A stretch of DNA of 6,586 nt. Origin: Clostridia bacterium. Lineage in GTDB: Bacteria; Bacillota; Clostridia; Oscillospirales; Acutalibacteraceae. The position numbers were made by a program, and so were the translations under genes. Positions within the stretch are counted from its first letter, which is position 1, and every line of letters begins with the position of its first letter. The notes below the pieces were generated by a model, which saw only the letters and a program-made list of their open reading frames with translations, had not been told where the DNA came from and did not search any database. The DNA lies in NCBI GenBank assembly GCA_900771185.1, contig CAAGND010000198.1, forward strand, positions 1 to 6,586, read 5' to 3'. Positions 1-5,880 of this stretch are shown piece after piece.

Positions 1-132
1 CCCGAGCTTGCTCAGAAACTGCTTGACATTCTCAACGACAAAGAGCCGCTCACTCTCGGAATAGTCAAGATTATATTCAAAGCTATACCGAGTGTTATCA
101 AGGGTCTTCCCGAACTTATGAACAACATCTGA
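1..132 (+). CDS. C-terminal end of an unrecognised protein (partial)
   Basis: An open frame runs from base 1 and ends at TGA 130-132, giving the last 43 residues of a protein whose start lies outside the window. The tail begins PELAQKLLDILNDKE and continues as a mostly hydrophobic stretch with scattered lysines, ending LPELMNNI. It could form one or two amphipathic or membrane-associated helices. No motif identifies a family, so I assign no function. Reality as a gene is supported by the open frame and by a perfect rho-independent terminator starting 15 bases after the stop, in the same direction. Confidence 0.7.
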   Translation, partial: PELAQKLLDILNDKEPLTLGIVKIIFKAIPSVIKGLPELMNNI

Positions 133-147
133 TGAAAAGCTAAAATG

Positions 148-186
148 CAGCGGCAAATGACATCAAAAGTCATTTGCCGCTGTTTT
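148..186 (+). terminator. Rho-independent terminator of the upstream partial gene
   Basis: A perfect 13-bp inverted repeat, CAGCGGCAAATGA (148-160) and TCATTTGCCGCTG (170-182), encloses a 9-base loop and is followed by TTTT (183-186). It lies 15 bases after the stop of the leading partial gene and separates it from the thioesterase promoter. Confidence 0.92.
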
Positions 187-236
187 ATTCTATGTCACGG
201 GCTGCTGACGATAAAAATCCCATGTTTAAAAAAATT

Positions 237-266
237 TTCACAGTCCAACATCTATTATGATATAAT
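237..266 (+). promoter_or_regulatory. Sigma-A-type promoter of the thioesterase gene
   Basis: The -10 box is TATAAT at 261-266, preceded by TG at 258-259 (an extended -10). TTCACA at 237-242 matches 5 of 6 bases of TTGACA, with an 18-bp spacer. Transcription would start near 273, leaving a leader of about 25 bases that contains AAGGAG (284-289). Confidence 0.75.
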
Positions 267-296
267 ACTGATAAAAACGCAGCAAGGAGCAAAACC

Positions 297-695
297 ATGA
301 AATCAAAAAAAACAGACGACTCGCGAACGGTTATGACTGAGCTTGTGCTCTCATCGCATGTGAACGGTTCCGGGCGGCTTTTCGGCGGACAGCTCATGTC
401 GTGGATGGATATAGCCGGAGCGGTATGCGCAAGGCGGCACAGCGGGTGTGAAGTCGTCACAGCGAGCGCTACCGACCTCAACTTCTATCTGCCCGCCGTG
501 CCGAACGATTTGATTGTGATAACCGCGGAGCTTGAGGATGTCGGAAACACCTCGATGAAGGTGCGGATAACCGTTGAAGTTGAGGAATTCGGCGGCGAAG
601 AGCCTGTCCGCAGAAAAACCTGCGGCGCACTGTTCACATATGTCGCGTTAGGTCCGGACGGATCGAAGCACCGTGTGCCGAGACTTGAAAAATAA
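297..695 (+). CDS. Acyl-CoA thioesterase, hotdog fold (YciA/ACOT-like)
   Basis: This 132-residue protein is the usual size for a single-hotdog acyl-CoA hydrolase, a cytoplasmic enzyme that splits acyl-CoA thioesters to free acid and CoA. Family signatures are visible in order: H21-V-N-G-S-G with L28-FGG (23-31), then LMSWMD with D38 at the position of the catalytic aspartate in YciA-like enzymes, ARRH (45-48), VVTASATDLNF (53-63), VGNTSMKV (82-89) and the LFTYVAL strand (112-118), ending VPRLEK. The ATG is chosen because AAGGAG lies 7 bases upstream and the protein aligns from its first residues. It has its own promoter and is monocistronic. Repeat element copy 1 begins 10 bases after the stop, and the next gene is convergent. 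Acyl-chain preference cannot be read from the sequence. Confidence 0.9.
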   Translation: MKSKKTDDSRTVMTELVLSSHVNGSGRLFGGQLMSWMDIAGAVCARRHSGCEVVTASATDLNFYLPAVPNDLIVITAELEDVGNTSMKVRITVEVEEFGGEEPVRRKTCGALFTYVALGPDGSKHRVPRLEK

Positions 696-704
696 AAAAG
701 CGGC

Positions 705-911
705 AAACGGTTGAAAAAGTCAAAAAGCTAAGTGAACCGCACTCGTCGGCGTACAGAGGTACGGCAGAGTGCGGTTCACTCAGGAAGTCAAAGCTCATTA
801 TCATCAACAGCTTTGAATTGACATAAATTAAAAATCAAAAAAGCTTTAATTCACAGAAAAATTTTTGGAAAATGCCGTGCTTTGACATCTCGGAGAATTT
901 TGTGACAGTCT
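705..911 (+). mobile_element. MITE-like repeat element, copy 1
   Basis: About 207 bp, homologous along its length to copies at 2617-2827 and 5881-6094. The left end (ACGGTTGAAAAAGTC, about 707-721) is a decayed form of AGACTGTTGAAAAAGCC, and the right end GACAGTCT (904-911) is intact. Inside is a perfect 13-bp inverted repeat, AGTGAACCGCACT (731-743) and AGTGCGGTTCACT (768-780). Within it, CGTAC-AGAG-GTACG can form a second, inner stem. It encodes no transposase, so any movement would have to be driven in trans. It occupies nearly all of the 227 bp between two convergent genes. The outer palindrome next to the other two copies is absent here. Confidence 0.85.
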
Positions 912-922
912 GACATCATGTT

Positions 923-1615
923 TCACCACTGCTCCCCGGCCAGCCGCAGTTGAAGCTTTTTAAGCTCCTGCATATGAGCTTTATATTCGGGGTCACGGCT
1001 TTCAACCAATTTCCAAAAAGCTTTCGAATGATCCATATGCTTTAAGTGCGACAGCTCATGGATTATGCAGTAATCCACAGCGCTTGGCGGCGCCATCACC
1101 AAAAACAGCGAAAAATTAATATTCCCCTTTGACGAGCAAGAACCCCAGCGGGTTCTTGCCGAATTTATTTTCACAGAGTTTACACTCTCCGAAAAGCTTT
1201 CGGCAAGGGCGGCAGTGCGCTCCGGGATATACTGCTTGGCTATCGCTCGATATATCTCTTTGAGGGTGGGAACGACCTCCTCCTGCGGAATTGATGACGG
1301 GAGAAAGAACCTCTCACCGTCAAAGCCGCTGCCTTTGCCGTCTGTTTTCGCAAGCGGATATTCCCTGCCGAGCAACAGAAGCTTTGAATTTTCGTCAGGC
1401 AAAAACGCCGCGGCTCTCTGCTGATTTGCTTCCGTTTGAGAAAGGTGTTTTTGAATCCACGAGCGCTTTTCAAAGAGGAATTTTTCTATTTCACGCACGC
1501 CCATCCTTTTCGGTGCGTGAACCTCCACCCTCGCGTCTCTTGTGATTTTAACGCTGAGAGTTCGCCGATCTGAGCGGTGCAGGGAATATTCAAATCCGAG
1601 CGGCTCCGGCATCAT
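923..1615 (-). CDS. YgjP-like zinc metallopeptidase (M48-like, DUF45)
   Basis: A 230-residue cytoplasmic protein without signal peptide or membrane segment. The C-terminal half has the two hallmarks of the YgjP/DUF45 family: R156-WGSCSSKGNINFS, and the gluzincin motif HELSH at 186-190 followed by LKHMDHSKAFW, in which H186 and H190 bind zinc, E187 is the likely catalytic base and H196 is a third probable ligand. The N-terminal half (roughly 10-60) resembles the family's beta-rich lead-in, with the VRREIEKF-like segment read here as VREIEKFLFEKRSWI. The gene overlaps the upstream lyase gene by four bases (ATGA, 1612-1615), so it is translationally coupled to it. The second codon is also ATG and could serve as the start. 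The physiological substrate of the family is not established, and no terminator hairpin is seen after the stop apart from element copy 1. Confidence 0.9.
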   Translation of the reverse strand: MMPEPLGFEYSLHRSDRRTLSVKITRDARVEVHAPKRMGVREIEKFLFEKRSWIQKHLSQTEANQQRAAAFLPDENSKLLLLGREYPLAKTDGKGSGFDGERFFLPSSIPQEEVVPTLKEIYRAIAKQYIPERTAALAESFSESVNSVKINSARTRWGSCSSKGNINFSLFLVMAPPSAVDYCIIHELSHLKHMDHSKAFWKLVESRDPEYKAHMQELKKLQLRLAGEQW

Positions 1616-2535
1616 TCGATACCCATGCTCTCTTTAAAAGCTATCGTTATATCCCGCATCTGCTCTATCTCCATGCGGCGGCTCAGAGTAAAGCCAGAGG
1701 CATCCTTTGAGCGGCAGGCATAGCCCATTGGCACACCCTCAAGGGAAAGATAATATTTCGCGTTAACCGGATACATCTGACACTCCGCAAGCGACGCGAA
1801 ACCGAGAAAAGCCTGAACTTGTTTTGCTTTTTCAGGCTCCTTGTCATAATTTTTGCACAGCCATGAATATATCTCCGGATGGAAATTCGCCATGACGCCC
1901 GAAAATCCCGCACAACCCATTTTCAGAGTTTCCAGCAGGCTTGCGGAATTCGCGTTATATATTTTAAGCCCCATTCCCTCAACGGCGGACAGCTTCTCAT
2001 TTATCATCTGCGGATCGCAGCAGGTATCCTTGAGGAAAGTGAATCTGCCTGTCGAGGCAAGCTCCTTTAAAACCGACGGAGTCATGATACGCTTATACGG
2101 ATACGGACACTCATATATTCCGAAGCTGATATCTCCTATCTCACCGACAGCTTTTTCCATATTCTTAAGGAAAATGCTGTCGCTCTCGTCCTCACCGGCA
2201 AAACGATTGGAGATGAAAACATAGGCATCTATGCCCTCCTGCACAAAGGCCTTCGCCTCCTCGATCTGCTGACTGAGGTCATCTGCTACATGCCCGGAGG
2301 CCACAACTGATATGTTTTTCGGGGTGTGTTTCATCACAAAGCGCAGAAGCTCAAGACGCTCCTCAAAGGAGAGAAAGAATATCTCGCTCGACTGGCATAT
2401 GGCAAAAATACCGTCCACGCCCTTTTCGGCATACCAGTCAATAAGAGCCTCGACAGCATTGTAATCAATTTTATTGTCCTCGGTGAAGGGCGTTACCATA
2501 GTCGGATATACGCCGTCAGGGATAGTTTTTTTCAC
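1612..2535 (-). CDS. Dihydrodipicolinate synthase/N-acetylneuraminate lyase family protein
   Basis: A 307-residue TIM-barrel class I aldolase of the DapA/NAL family. The GTG start at 2535 is chosen because GGAGG (2543-2547) lies 7 bases upstream and IPDGVYPTMVTPF is the canonical N-terminus. The frame stays open upstream for 56 more codons, but that stretch comes from the repeat element and terminator DNA. Catalytic features: Schiff-base lysine K169 in FLKDT, the tyrosine of the family at Y141 in GIYECPYPY, and the GFSGVMANFHP segment (210-220). The substrate-carboxylate motif of true DapA, GTTGE, reads CQSSE here (47-51), so this is probably a paralogue acting on another 2-keto acid or aldehyde rather than the lysine-pathway enzyme. 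It is coupled to the metallopeptidase gene downstream. A hairpin with a U-rich tract directly precedes its ribosome binding site. Confidence 0.88.
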   Translation of the reverse strand: MKKTIPDGVYPTMVTPFTEDNKIDYNAVEALIDWYAEKGVDGIFAICQSSEIFFLSFEERLELLRFVMKHTPKNISVVASGHVADDLSQQIEEAKAFVQEGIDAYVFISNRFAGEDESDSIFLKNMEKAVGEIGDISFGIYECPYPYKRIMTPSVLKELASTGRFTFLKDTCCDPQMINEKLSAVEGMGLKIYNANSASLLETLKMGCAGFSGVMANFHPEIYSWLCKNYDKEPEKAKQVQAFLGFASLAECQMYPVNAKYYLSLEGVPMGYACRSKDASGFTLSRRMEIEQMRDITIAFKESMGIE

Positions 2536-2547
2536 GAATATTCCTCC

Positions 2548-2581
2548 AAAAAGCAAAAGTGGAGCTGTGTTGAACAGCTCC
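2548..2581 (-). terminator. Terminator-like hairpin abutting the lyase ribosome binding site
   Basis: Read on the - strand, an 8-bp stem (GGAGCTGT and ACAGCTCC, 2574-2581 and 2561-2568) with a 5-base loop is followed by ACTTTTGCTTTTT (2560-2548), which runs straight into GGAGG of the lyase gene. It is probably the original end of the spoIIA operon. Any transcript reaching the lyase must pass through it, so it may also act as an attenuator. Confidence 0.6.
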
Positions 2582-2582
2582 T
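2559..2582. repeat. Left direct repeat flanking element copy 2
   Basis: These 24 bases match 2828-2851 at 23 of 24 positions in the same orientation. Both carry the GGAGCTGT...ACAGCTCC hairpin. The pair brackets 2583-2827 exactly, as expected for a long target-site duplication. Confidence 0.75.
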
Positions 2583-2827
2583 CGGCGTGTCGGAAAAGTA
2601 TTTTTCTACATGCCGGAGACTGTTGAAAAAGCCACGAAGCCAAGTGAGACGTACTCGTCGGCGTACAGAGGTACGGCAGAGTGCGGCTCACGCAGGAAGT
2701 CAAAGCGCAGTATCATCAACGGTTTTGAACTGATACAAATTAAAAACCGAAAGAAAAACTTAAAGCCAAATAAAGACTCTTTTTTTAATGCTGTGCTTTG
2801 ACGGTTCGGGGAGTTTTTCGACAGTCT
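2583..2827 (+). mobile_element. MITE-like repeat element, copy 2, with outer palindrome
   Basis: The core is 2617-2827 (211 bp), with terminal inverted repeats AGACTGTTGAAAAA (2617-2630) and TTTTTCGACAGTCT (2814-2827), 13 of 14 positions complementary. The internal hairpin has arms at 2643-2655 and 2680-2691, with mismatches in the left arm. Left of the core, 2584-2614 is an imperfect palindrome (GGCGTGTCGGAAAA, GTA, TTTTTCTACATGCC) that corresponds to the perfect palindrome beside copy 3. The flanking direct repeats suggest that this palindrome belongs to the inserted unit. No transposase is encoded. The element separates sigF from the lyase gene. Confidence 0.85.
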
Positions 2828-2851
2828 GTGGAGCTGTTTTGAACAGCTCCT
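2828..2851. repeat. Right direct repeat flanking element copy 2; hairpin after sigF
   Basis: This contains a perfect 9-bp stem, GGAGCTGTT (2830-2838) and AACAGCTCC (2842-2850), with loop TTG. It lies about 28 bases after the sigF stop, but on the - strand the stem is followed by element sequence rather than a T tract, so by itself it is a poor terminator for the operon. On the + strand it is followed by TTTAGTTT. Confidence 0.75.
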
Positions 2852-2878
2852 TTAGTTTAAGCTTATGGGAACATTTTG

Positions 2879-3541
2879 TCAAGCCGAAAGATTGCGCCGC
2901 AGCAGTGCAAGAACCGCTTTTTCGCGCCGTGAGACCTGCACCTGCGACATGCCCAAAACTTCGGCTGTTCGGCTCTGAGTATATCCGCTGTAATATCTCA
3001 GCTTTATCATCTCCCTGTCCCTGTCATCAAGCATGGAGATCACCTCTCGCAGGGCGATAAGGTCAGAGGTTATCATATCCGGTGAATCAACGGGCAAATC
3101 CATCTGCCCGCCGCCGTCCTCATCCGGTGCTGTCAGGGAAACCGTCGGCATTGCGGCATTTATAAGTTGTGCCGCCTGAGCGACGTCGATGCCGAGCCTG
3201 TCCGCAAGCTCGGTTATTGTCGGCTCCTGCCCCAATTCGACGGTCAACAGCTCTTTTTCTCGCATCGCCGCCCGTGCCTTCTCCTTGAGTGCGCGTCCCA
3301 CCTTGACGGTGCCTCCGTCCCTGAACAGTCTTTTTATCTCACCAAGAATGACGGGAACGGCATATGTGGAGAAAGAAAATCCCCTGTCGGCATCGAAATT
3401 TTCCGCCGCTTTTATAAGCCCTATACAGCCGGCCTGAAACAGGTCGTCATACTCCGCGCCCCTGCCTCTGAATTTGTTGGCGCACGAGTGTACAAGACCG
3501 ATATTCTGTTCAACAAGCGTGTTGCGTTCAGCCCTGTCCAT
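2879..3541 (-). CDS. sigF: RNA polymerase sporulation sigma factor SigF
   Basis: This sigma-70 family factor directs the first forespore-specific transcription. Region 2 is clear at about 31-80 (DDLFQAGCIGLIKAAENFD, FSFSTYAVPVILGEIKR, then RDGGTVKV). Region 3 lies around 85-140. Region 4 at 165-212 has the DNA-reading helix MSQVQVSRREK (198-208). Identity as SigF rather than SigG rests mainly on its place directly after spoIIAB. The ATG at 3541 is chosen because AAGGGG lies 7 bases upstream and because the longer open frame has unrelated sequence. The gene overlaps spoIIAB by 14 bases, implying coupled translation. At 220 residues it lacks about 30 N-terminal residues present in the 255-residue B. 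subtilis protein. Confidence 0.94.
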   Translation of the reverse strand: MDRAERNTLVEQNIGLVHSCANKFRGRGAEYDDLFQAGCIGLIKAAENFDADRGFSFSTYAVPVILGEIKRLFRDGGTVKVGRALKEKARAAMREKELLTVELGQEPTITELADRLGIDVAQAAQLINAAMPTVSLTAPDEDGGGQMDLPVDSPDMITSDLIALREVISMLDDRDREMIKLRYYSGYTQSRTAEVLGMSQVQVSRREKAVLALLRRNLSA

Positions 3542-3971
3542 CACAGCGCCCCTTGATGAATTTATCCATGGTGACTGTTGTGCCCTTGTACGGTGCAGAG
3601 CGCACGCGCACCTTGTCCATAAAACTCTCCATAACCGCGAAGCCCAAACCCGCCCGTTCGCCGCCGAGGGTCGTGAAAAGCGGCTCCATAGCCTGTTTGA
3701 CGTCCAATATTCCACAGCCTTTGTCTCTTATGCGCACGCGCACCATTCCGTTTTCATAAAGCCCGACCCATATGTATATCTCTCCGACACTCTCGGGATA
3801 AGCGTGGACTATACAGTTTGTCACTGCCTCGCTGACCGCGGTCTTGATATCTGAAATCTCCTCCACCGTCGGATCCTGCTGGGCGGCAAAAGCCGACACC
3901 GCCACGCGCGCAAAGCTCTCGTTCACCGATCGGCTTTCAAGAGTCAGCTTCATCTGATTAATCGCTTTCAT
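3528..3971 (-). CDS. spoIIAB: Anti-sigma-F factor / serine kinase SpoIIAB
   Basis: A GHKL-fold kinase that binds and inhibits sigma-F and phosphorylates SpoIIAA. With the chosen start it has 147 residues, against 146 in B. subtilis. NESFAR (17-22) includes the arginine equivalent to B. subtilis R20, known to contact SpoIIAA and sigma-F. The ATP site shows an N box EAVTNCIVHAY (48-58; E48, N52), the G1 box DKGCGI (83-88), the G2 box ERAGLGFAVME (105-115) and GTTV (130-133). The ATG at 3971 is preferred because AAAGGA lies 8 bases upstream. The ATGs at 3977 (spacing too short) and 3953 (aligns with B. subtilis M5, weak ribosome site) are alternatives. It overlaps spoIIAA by 14 bases and sigF by 14 bases. 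Confidence 0.95.
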   Translation of the reverse strand: MKAINQMKLTLESRSVNESFARVAVSAFAAQQDPTVEEISDIKTAVSEAVTNCIVHAYPESVGEIYIWVGLYENGMVRVRIRDKGCGILDVKQAMEPLFTTLGGERAGLGFAVMESFMDKVRVRSAPYKGTTVTMDKFIKGRCDGQG

Positions 3972-4290
3972 TTTCATCGTCCTTTCTTCTGAGCGCACAC
4001 AGCGACTGCATGCCCGCAAGCTTCATCACCTTATAGTTCCTCTCGCTGAGGTTTATAACCTCGAGATTGCCTCCCCACGACTGCAAAAGCCTGTAACGTC
4101 CCATGACCAGCCCTATGGCGGAGCTGTCCATAAACGACACCTCGCCGAAATCAAGGCGCAGCATTTTCGGCTGCTGTGCCGAGATTGCCGAGTCGATATC
4201 CATTCTTATCGCCGCGGCGGTGTGATGGTCTATTTCACCGCTGAGTACGGCCGTGACCCTCAGAGCATTTGATATTATTTCAACGCCCAT
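3958..4290 (-). CDS. spoIIAA: Anti-sigma-F factor antagonist SpoIIAA
   Basis: A 110-residue STAS-domain anti-anti-sigma factor (117 in B. subtilis). Unphosphorylated SpoIIAA displaces sigma-F from SpoIIAB. The phospho-acceptor motif is FMDSSAIGLVMGRY (53-66), with S57 aligned to the serine (S58 in B. subtilis) that SpoIIAB phosphorylates and SpoIIE dephosphorylates. The start is secure: AGGAGG (4297-4302) lies 6 bases before the ATG. It is the first gene of the spoIIA operon. The leader contains a hairpin-forming short repeat and, further upstream, a Spo0A-box match. SpoIIE is not in the window. Confidence 0.95.
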   Translation of the reverse strand: MGVEIISNALRVTAVLSGEIDHHTAAAIRMDIDSAISAQQPKMLRLDFGEVSFMDSSAIGLVMGRYRLLQSWGGNLEVINLSERNYKVMKLAGMQSLCALRRKDDENESD

Positions 4291-4308
4291 AATTTTCCTC
4301 CTTTTTTA

Positions 4309-4355
4309 ATAGTAACCACTGATTAAATCGAAGGCGCAATTCTCAGCGGCTACTT
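4309..4355 (-). repeat. Short palindromic repeat in the spoIIAA leader
   Basis: The + strand reads AGTAACCACTGATTAAATC, then AATTCTCAGCGGCTACTT, and resembles 6367-6419 closely in both arms and middle. As RNA on the - strand, UAGCCGCUGA and UCAGUGGUUA can pair over 10 bp with G-U wobbles. The hairpin would end about 9 bases before the spoIIAA ribosome binding site. Relative to the downstream gene it is in the opposite orientation to the second copy. Confidence 0.7.
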
Positions 4356-4408
4356 AAGCTTGTCCTGAATTACTTAGTCTGTCCCGAAAAAAATTAAATA
4401 TTCAAAGT

Positions 4409-4415
4409 TTCGACA
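4409..4415 (-). promoter_or_regulatory. Candidate Spo0A box upstream of spoIIAA
   Basis: TTGTCGAAA on the - strand contains the full Spo0A-box core TGTCGAA, about 119 bases before the spoIIAA start. In Bacillus, spoIIA is activated by phosphorylated Spo0A on a sigma-H promoter. Downstream, AGGACA (4366-4361) and GAAT (4342-4339) resemble sigma-H elements, but with 20 bases between AGGA and GAAT they sit about 2 bases too far apart, so I do not call the promoter itself. Confidence 0.5.
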
Positions 4416-4441
4416 AAAAGTTTTTTAGGCTGAAAAACAAC

Positions 4442-4473
4442 AAAAGCCTTACCCATAAAGGATAAGGCTTTTT
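4442..4473 (-). terminator. folC terminator, probably bidirectional
   Basis: AAAAGCCTTA (4442-4451) and TAAGGCTTTT (4463-4472) form a perfect 10-bp stem around an 11-base loop, with T-rich sequence on both sides. On the - strand it lies about 30 bases after the folC stop and is followed by TTTTGTTGTTTTT. It separates folC transcription from the spoIIA promoter region. Confidence 0.88.
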
Positions 4474-4503
4474 ATTTAAAAATGTTGGCGAAACGGGTCG
4501 CGG

Positions 4504-5772
4504 CTAAAAATTTTTTAAAAGGAAATCTCTGACCTCACCGGCGAGATAGAACGAGCCGCAGACTATAAGCGTGCCGCCGTTTGCTTTTAAATCTTCGAGA
4601 GCCGCCCGACATGCTTCAAGCGGCGATGAAACAGCGGTGCAATCATCACAGTACTTCCGTGCGAGCAAACATAAATTCTCCGGCTTCATGCTGCGCGGAT
4701 TTTCGGGCGCGGTGAGATACATTTTGTTGAACATCGGCGCCGTAATTTTAAGATATGTCTCACAATCCTTGTCACCCATCAGGGCGCAGACAGCGGTTTT
4801 TCTGCCGGGAATAAACTTTTTGACAAACTCTTTGAGCGCCACGGCGCAGCCCTCATTGTGTCCACCGTCAAGAACAACTCTGCCACCGCCCAGAACCTCC
4901 ATTCGTGCGGGCATGACGGCTTTTGATATGCCGTCCGCTATCTGCCTGTCCGAAATTTCAAGGCCGCACTCCCTGAGTGCGCACACGGCTGTGACGGCAT
5001 TTTTCACCATATGCTGTCCCGCAAAGGGTATGTGCAGACGCAGGCCGTCAAATATGACCTCCGTCCCCGTTACGGATTCATCAACTATGTCACAGTCCCG
5101 GAGCTCAGGCACGACAAGGCGGTTATTCTGTGCCTTTGCTGTCTGCCTGATAACCGCTTCACTCAATGGATGCTGTTCCGGATACATGACTGTCACGCCG
5201 CCGGGCTTGATTATTCCGCTTTTCTGGGCAGCAATTTTTTCTATCGTTGTGCCGAGCACTGCCGTGTGATCCATTGACACCGAGGTTATGACCGAGACAA
5301 GCGGTGTTTTGATGATGTTGGTGGAGTCGAGCAGACCGCCCAGCCCCACCTCAAGCACGACAACATCGCAGGCGCTGTTTTTGAAGAAGAGAAACGCGGC
5401 TGCGGTTATAGTTTCAAATTCCGTGGGGACTATACCGTTCTTTTCAATGCGCTCGCAAGCCGCTTTGACCTCCTCCACGGTTTTCGCAAGGTCGTCGGGC
5501 GAAATCATTTCACTGTCAATCTGTATCCGCTCACGGAAATCTATGACATACGGAGATGTAAAAAGCCCTGTTTTATAGCCCGCGGAGGTTAGTGCGGAGG
5601 CTATCATGGTGCTCGTTGAACCCTTGCCGTTTGTGCCTGCAACATGGATGAATTTCAAATCATCCTGCGGATTGCCGAGCTCGGCACACAGTGCTTCTAT
5701 CCTCTCCATGCCGGGATTTATTCCGAATTTCAGGCGTGAGTGTATATATTCAATTGCCTCGGTTGAGTTCAT
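4504..5772 (-). CDS. folC: Bifunctional folylpolyglutamate synthase / dihydrofolate synthase
   Basis: A 422-residue Mur-ligase-family enzyme that adds glutamate to dihydropteroate or folates with ATP in the cytoplasm. Visible in order: the P loop HVAGTNGKGST (43-53), LFTSPYVIDFRERI (70-83), TEFE (117-120), EVGLGGLLDSTN (141-152), SMDHTAVLG (166-174), the AAQKSGIIKP segment with K184 at the carbamylated-lysine position, the C-terminal domain DGGHNEG (302-308), LMGDKD (331-336) and CGSFYLAGEVR (405-415). Length is normal for the family. The ATG is supported by GAGGAA 8 bases upstream. The usual DGAHNP is DGGHNEG here, a mild departure. The gene appears to be transcribed alone and ends in its own terminator. 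No other folate gene is nearby and no clear promoter was found in the 100 bp upstream. Confidence 0.95.
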   Translation of the reverse strand: MNSTEAIEYIHSRLKFGINPGMERIEALCAELGNPQDDLKFIHVAGTNGKGSTSTMIASALTSAGYKTGLFTSPYVIDFRERIQIDSEMISPDDLAKTVEEVKAACERIEKNGIVPTEFETITAAAFLFFKNSACDVVVLEVGLGGLLDSTNIIKTPLVSVITSVSMDHTAVLGTTIEKIAAQKSGIIKPGGVTVMYPEQHPLSEAVIRQTAKAQNNRLVVPELRDCDIVDESVTGTEVIFDGLRLHIPFAGQHMVKNAVTAVCALRECGLEISDRQIADGISKAVMPARMEVLGGGRVVLDGGHNEGCAVALKEFVKKFIPGRKTAVCALMGDKDCETYLKITAPMFNKMYLTAPENPRSMKPENLCLLARKYCDDCTAVSSPLEACRAALEDLKANGGTLIVCGSFYLAGEVRDFLLKNF

Positions 5773-5854
5773 TTATTATTCCTCACAATCAGTTTTGCGC
5801 TTTTTATATAGACTACCGTCCGTGAGTATTTCTACGTCTGAGGACACCAATCAC

Positions 5855-5878
5855 AAAAGACGGGAGTTGCCTCCCGTC
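5855..5878 (-). terminator. Orphan - strand terminator upstream of folC
   Basis: GACGGGAG (5859-5866) and CTCCCGTC (5871-5878) form a perfect 8-bp GC-rich stem with a 4-base loop. On the - strand it is followed by TTTTGTG (5858-5852). No - strand gene precedes it in the window. It would stop transcripts leaving element copy 3 toward folC, or act as a leader attenuator. Confidence 0.65.
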
Positions 5879-5880
5879 CC

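Noticed and set aside
681..695. The thioesterase 3' end (GAGACTTGAAAAA) as a remnant of an element end
   Set aside because: It resembles AGACTGTTGAAAAA, but it encodes the C-terminal VPRLEK expected for the family, so chance similarity is more likely.
2536..2703. A 56-codon upstream extension of the lyase reading frame
   Set aside because: It is translated from repeat element and terminator DNA and has no family similarity. GGAGG placed before the GTG at 2535 and the conserved IPDGVYPTMVTPF start fix the true N-terminus.
2610..2801. Small open frames inside the element (also - strand 5907-6146 and an equivalent frame in copy 1) that share a peptide with SSAYRGTAECGS
   Set aside because: The shared peptide follows from the conserved stem-loop DNA. 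There is no ribosome site, differences between copies are mostly amino-acid changing, and copy 1 stops early. Coding is unlikely, and annotation pipelines may call these in error.
3542..3715. A 58-codon upstream extension of sigF
   Set aside because: It lies wholly inside spoIIAB in another frame and does not resemble sigma-factor N-termini. The ATG at 3541 has AAGGGG in place.
4339..4366. A sigma-H promoter for spoIIA (AGGACA with GAAT)
   Set aside because: The 20 bases between AGGA and GAAT exceed the usual 17-18 and the start would fall inside the short repeat. It is mentioned as a possibility but not called.
4571..5269. A 232-codon + strand open frame opposite folC
   Set aside because: It is a shadow of the well-supported folC gene, with no recognisable domain and no ribosome site.
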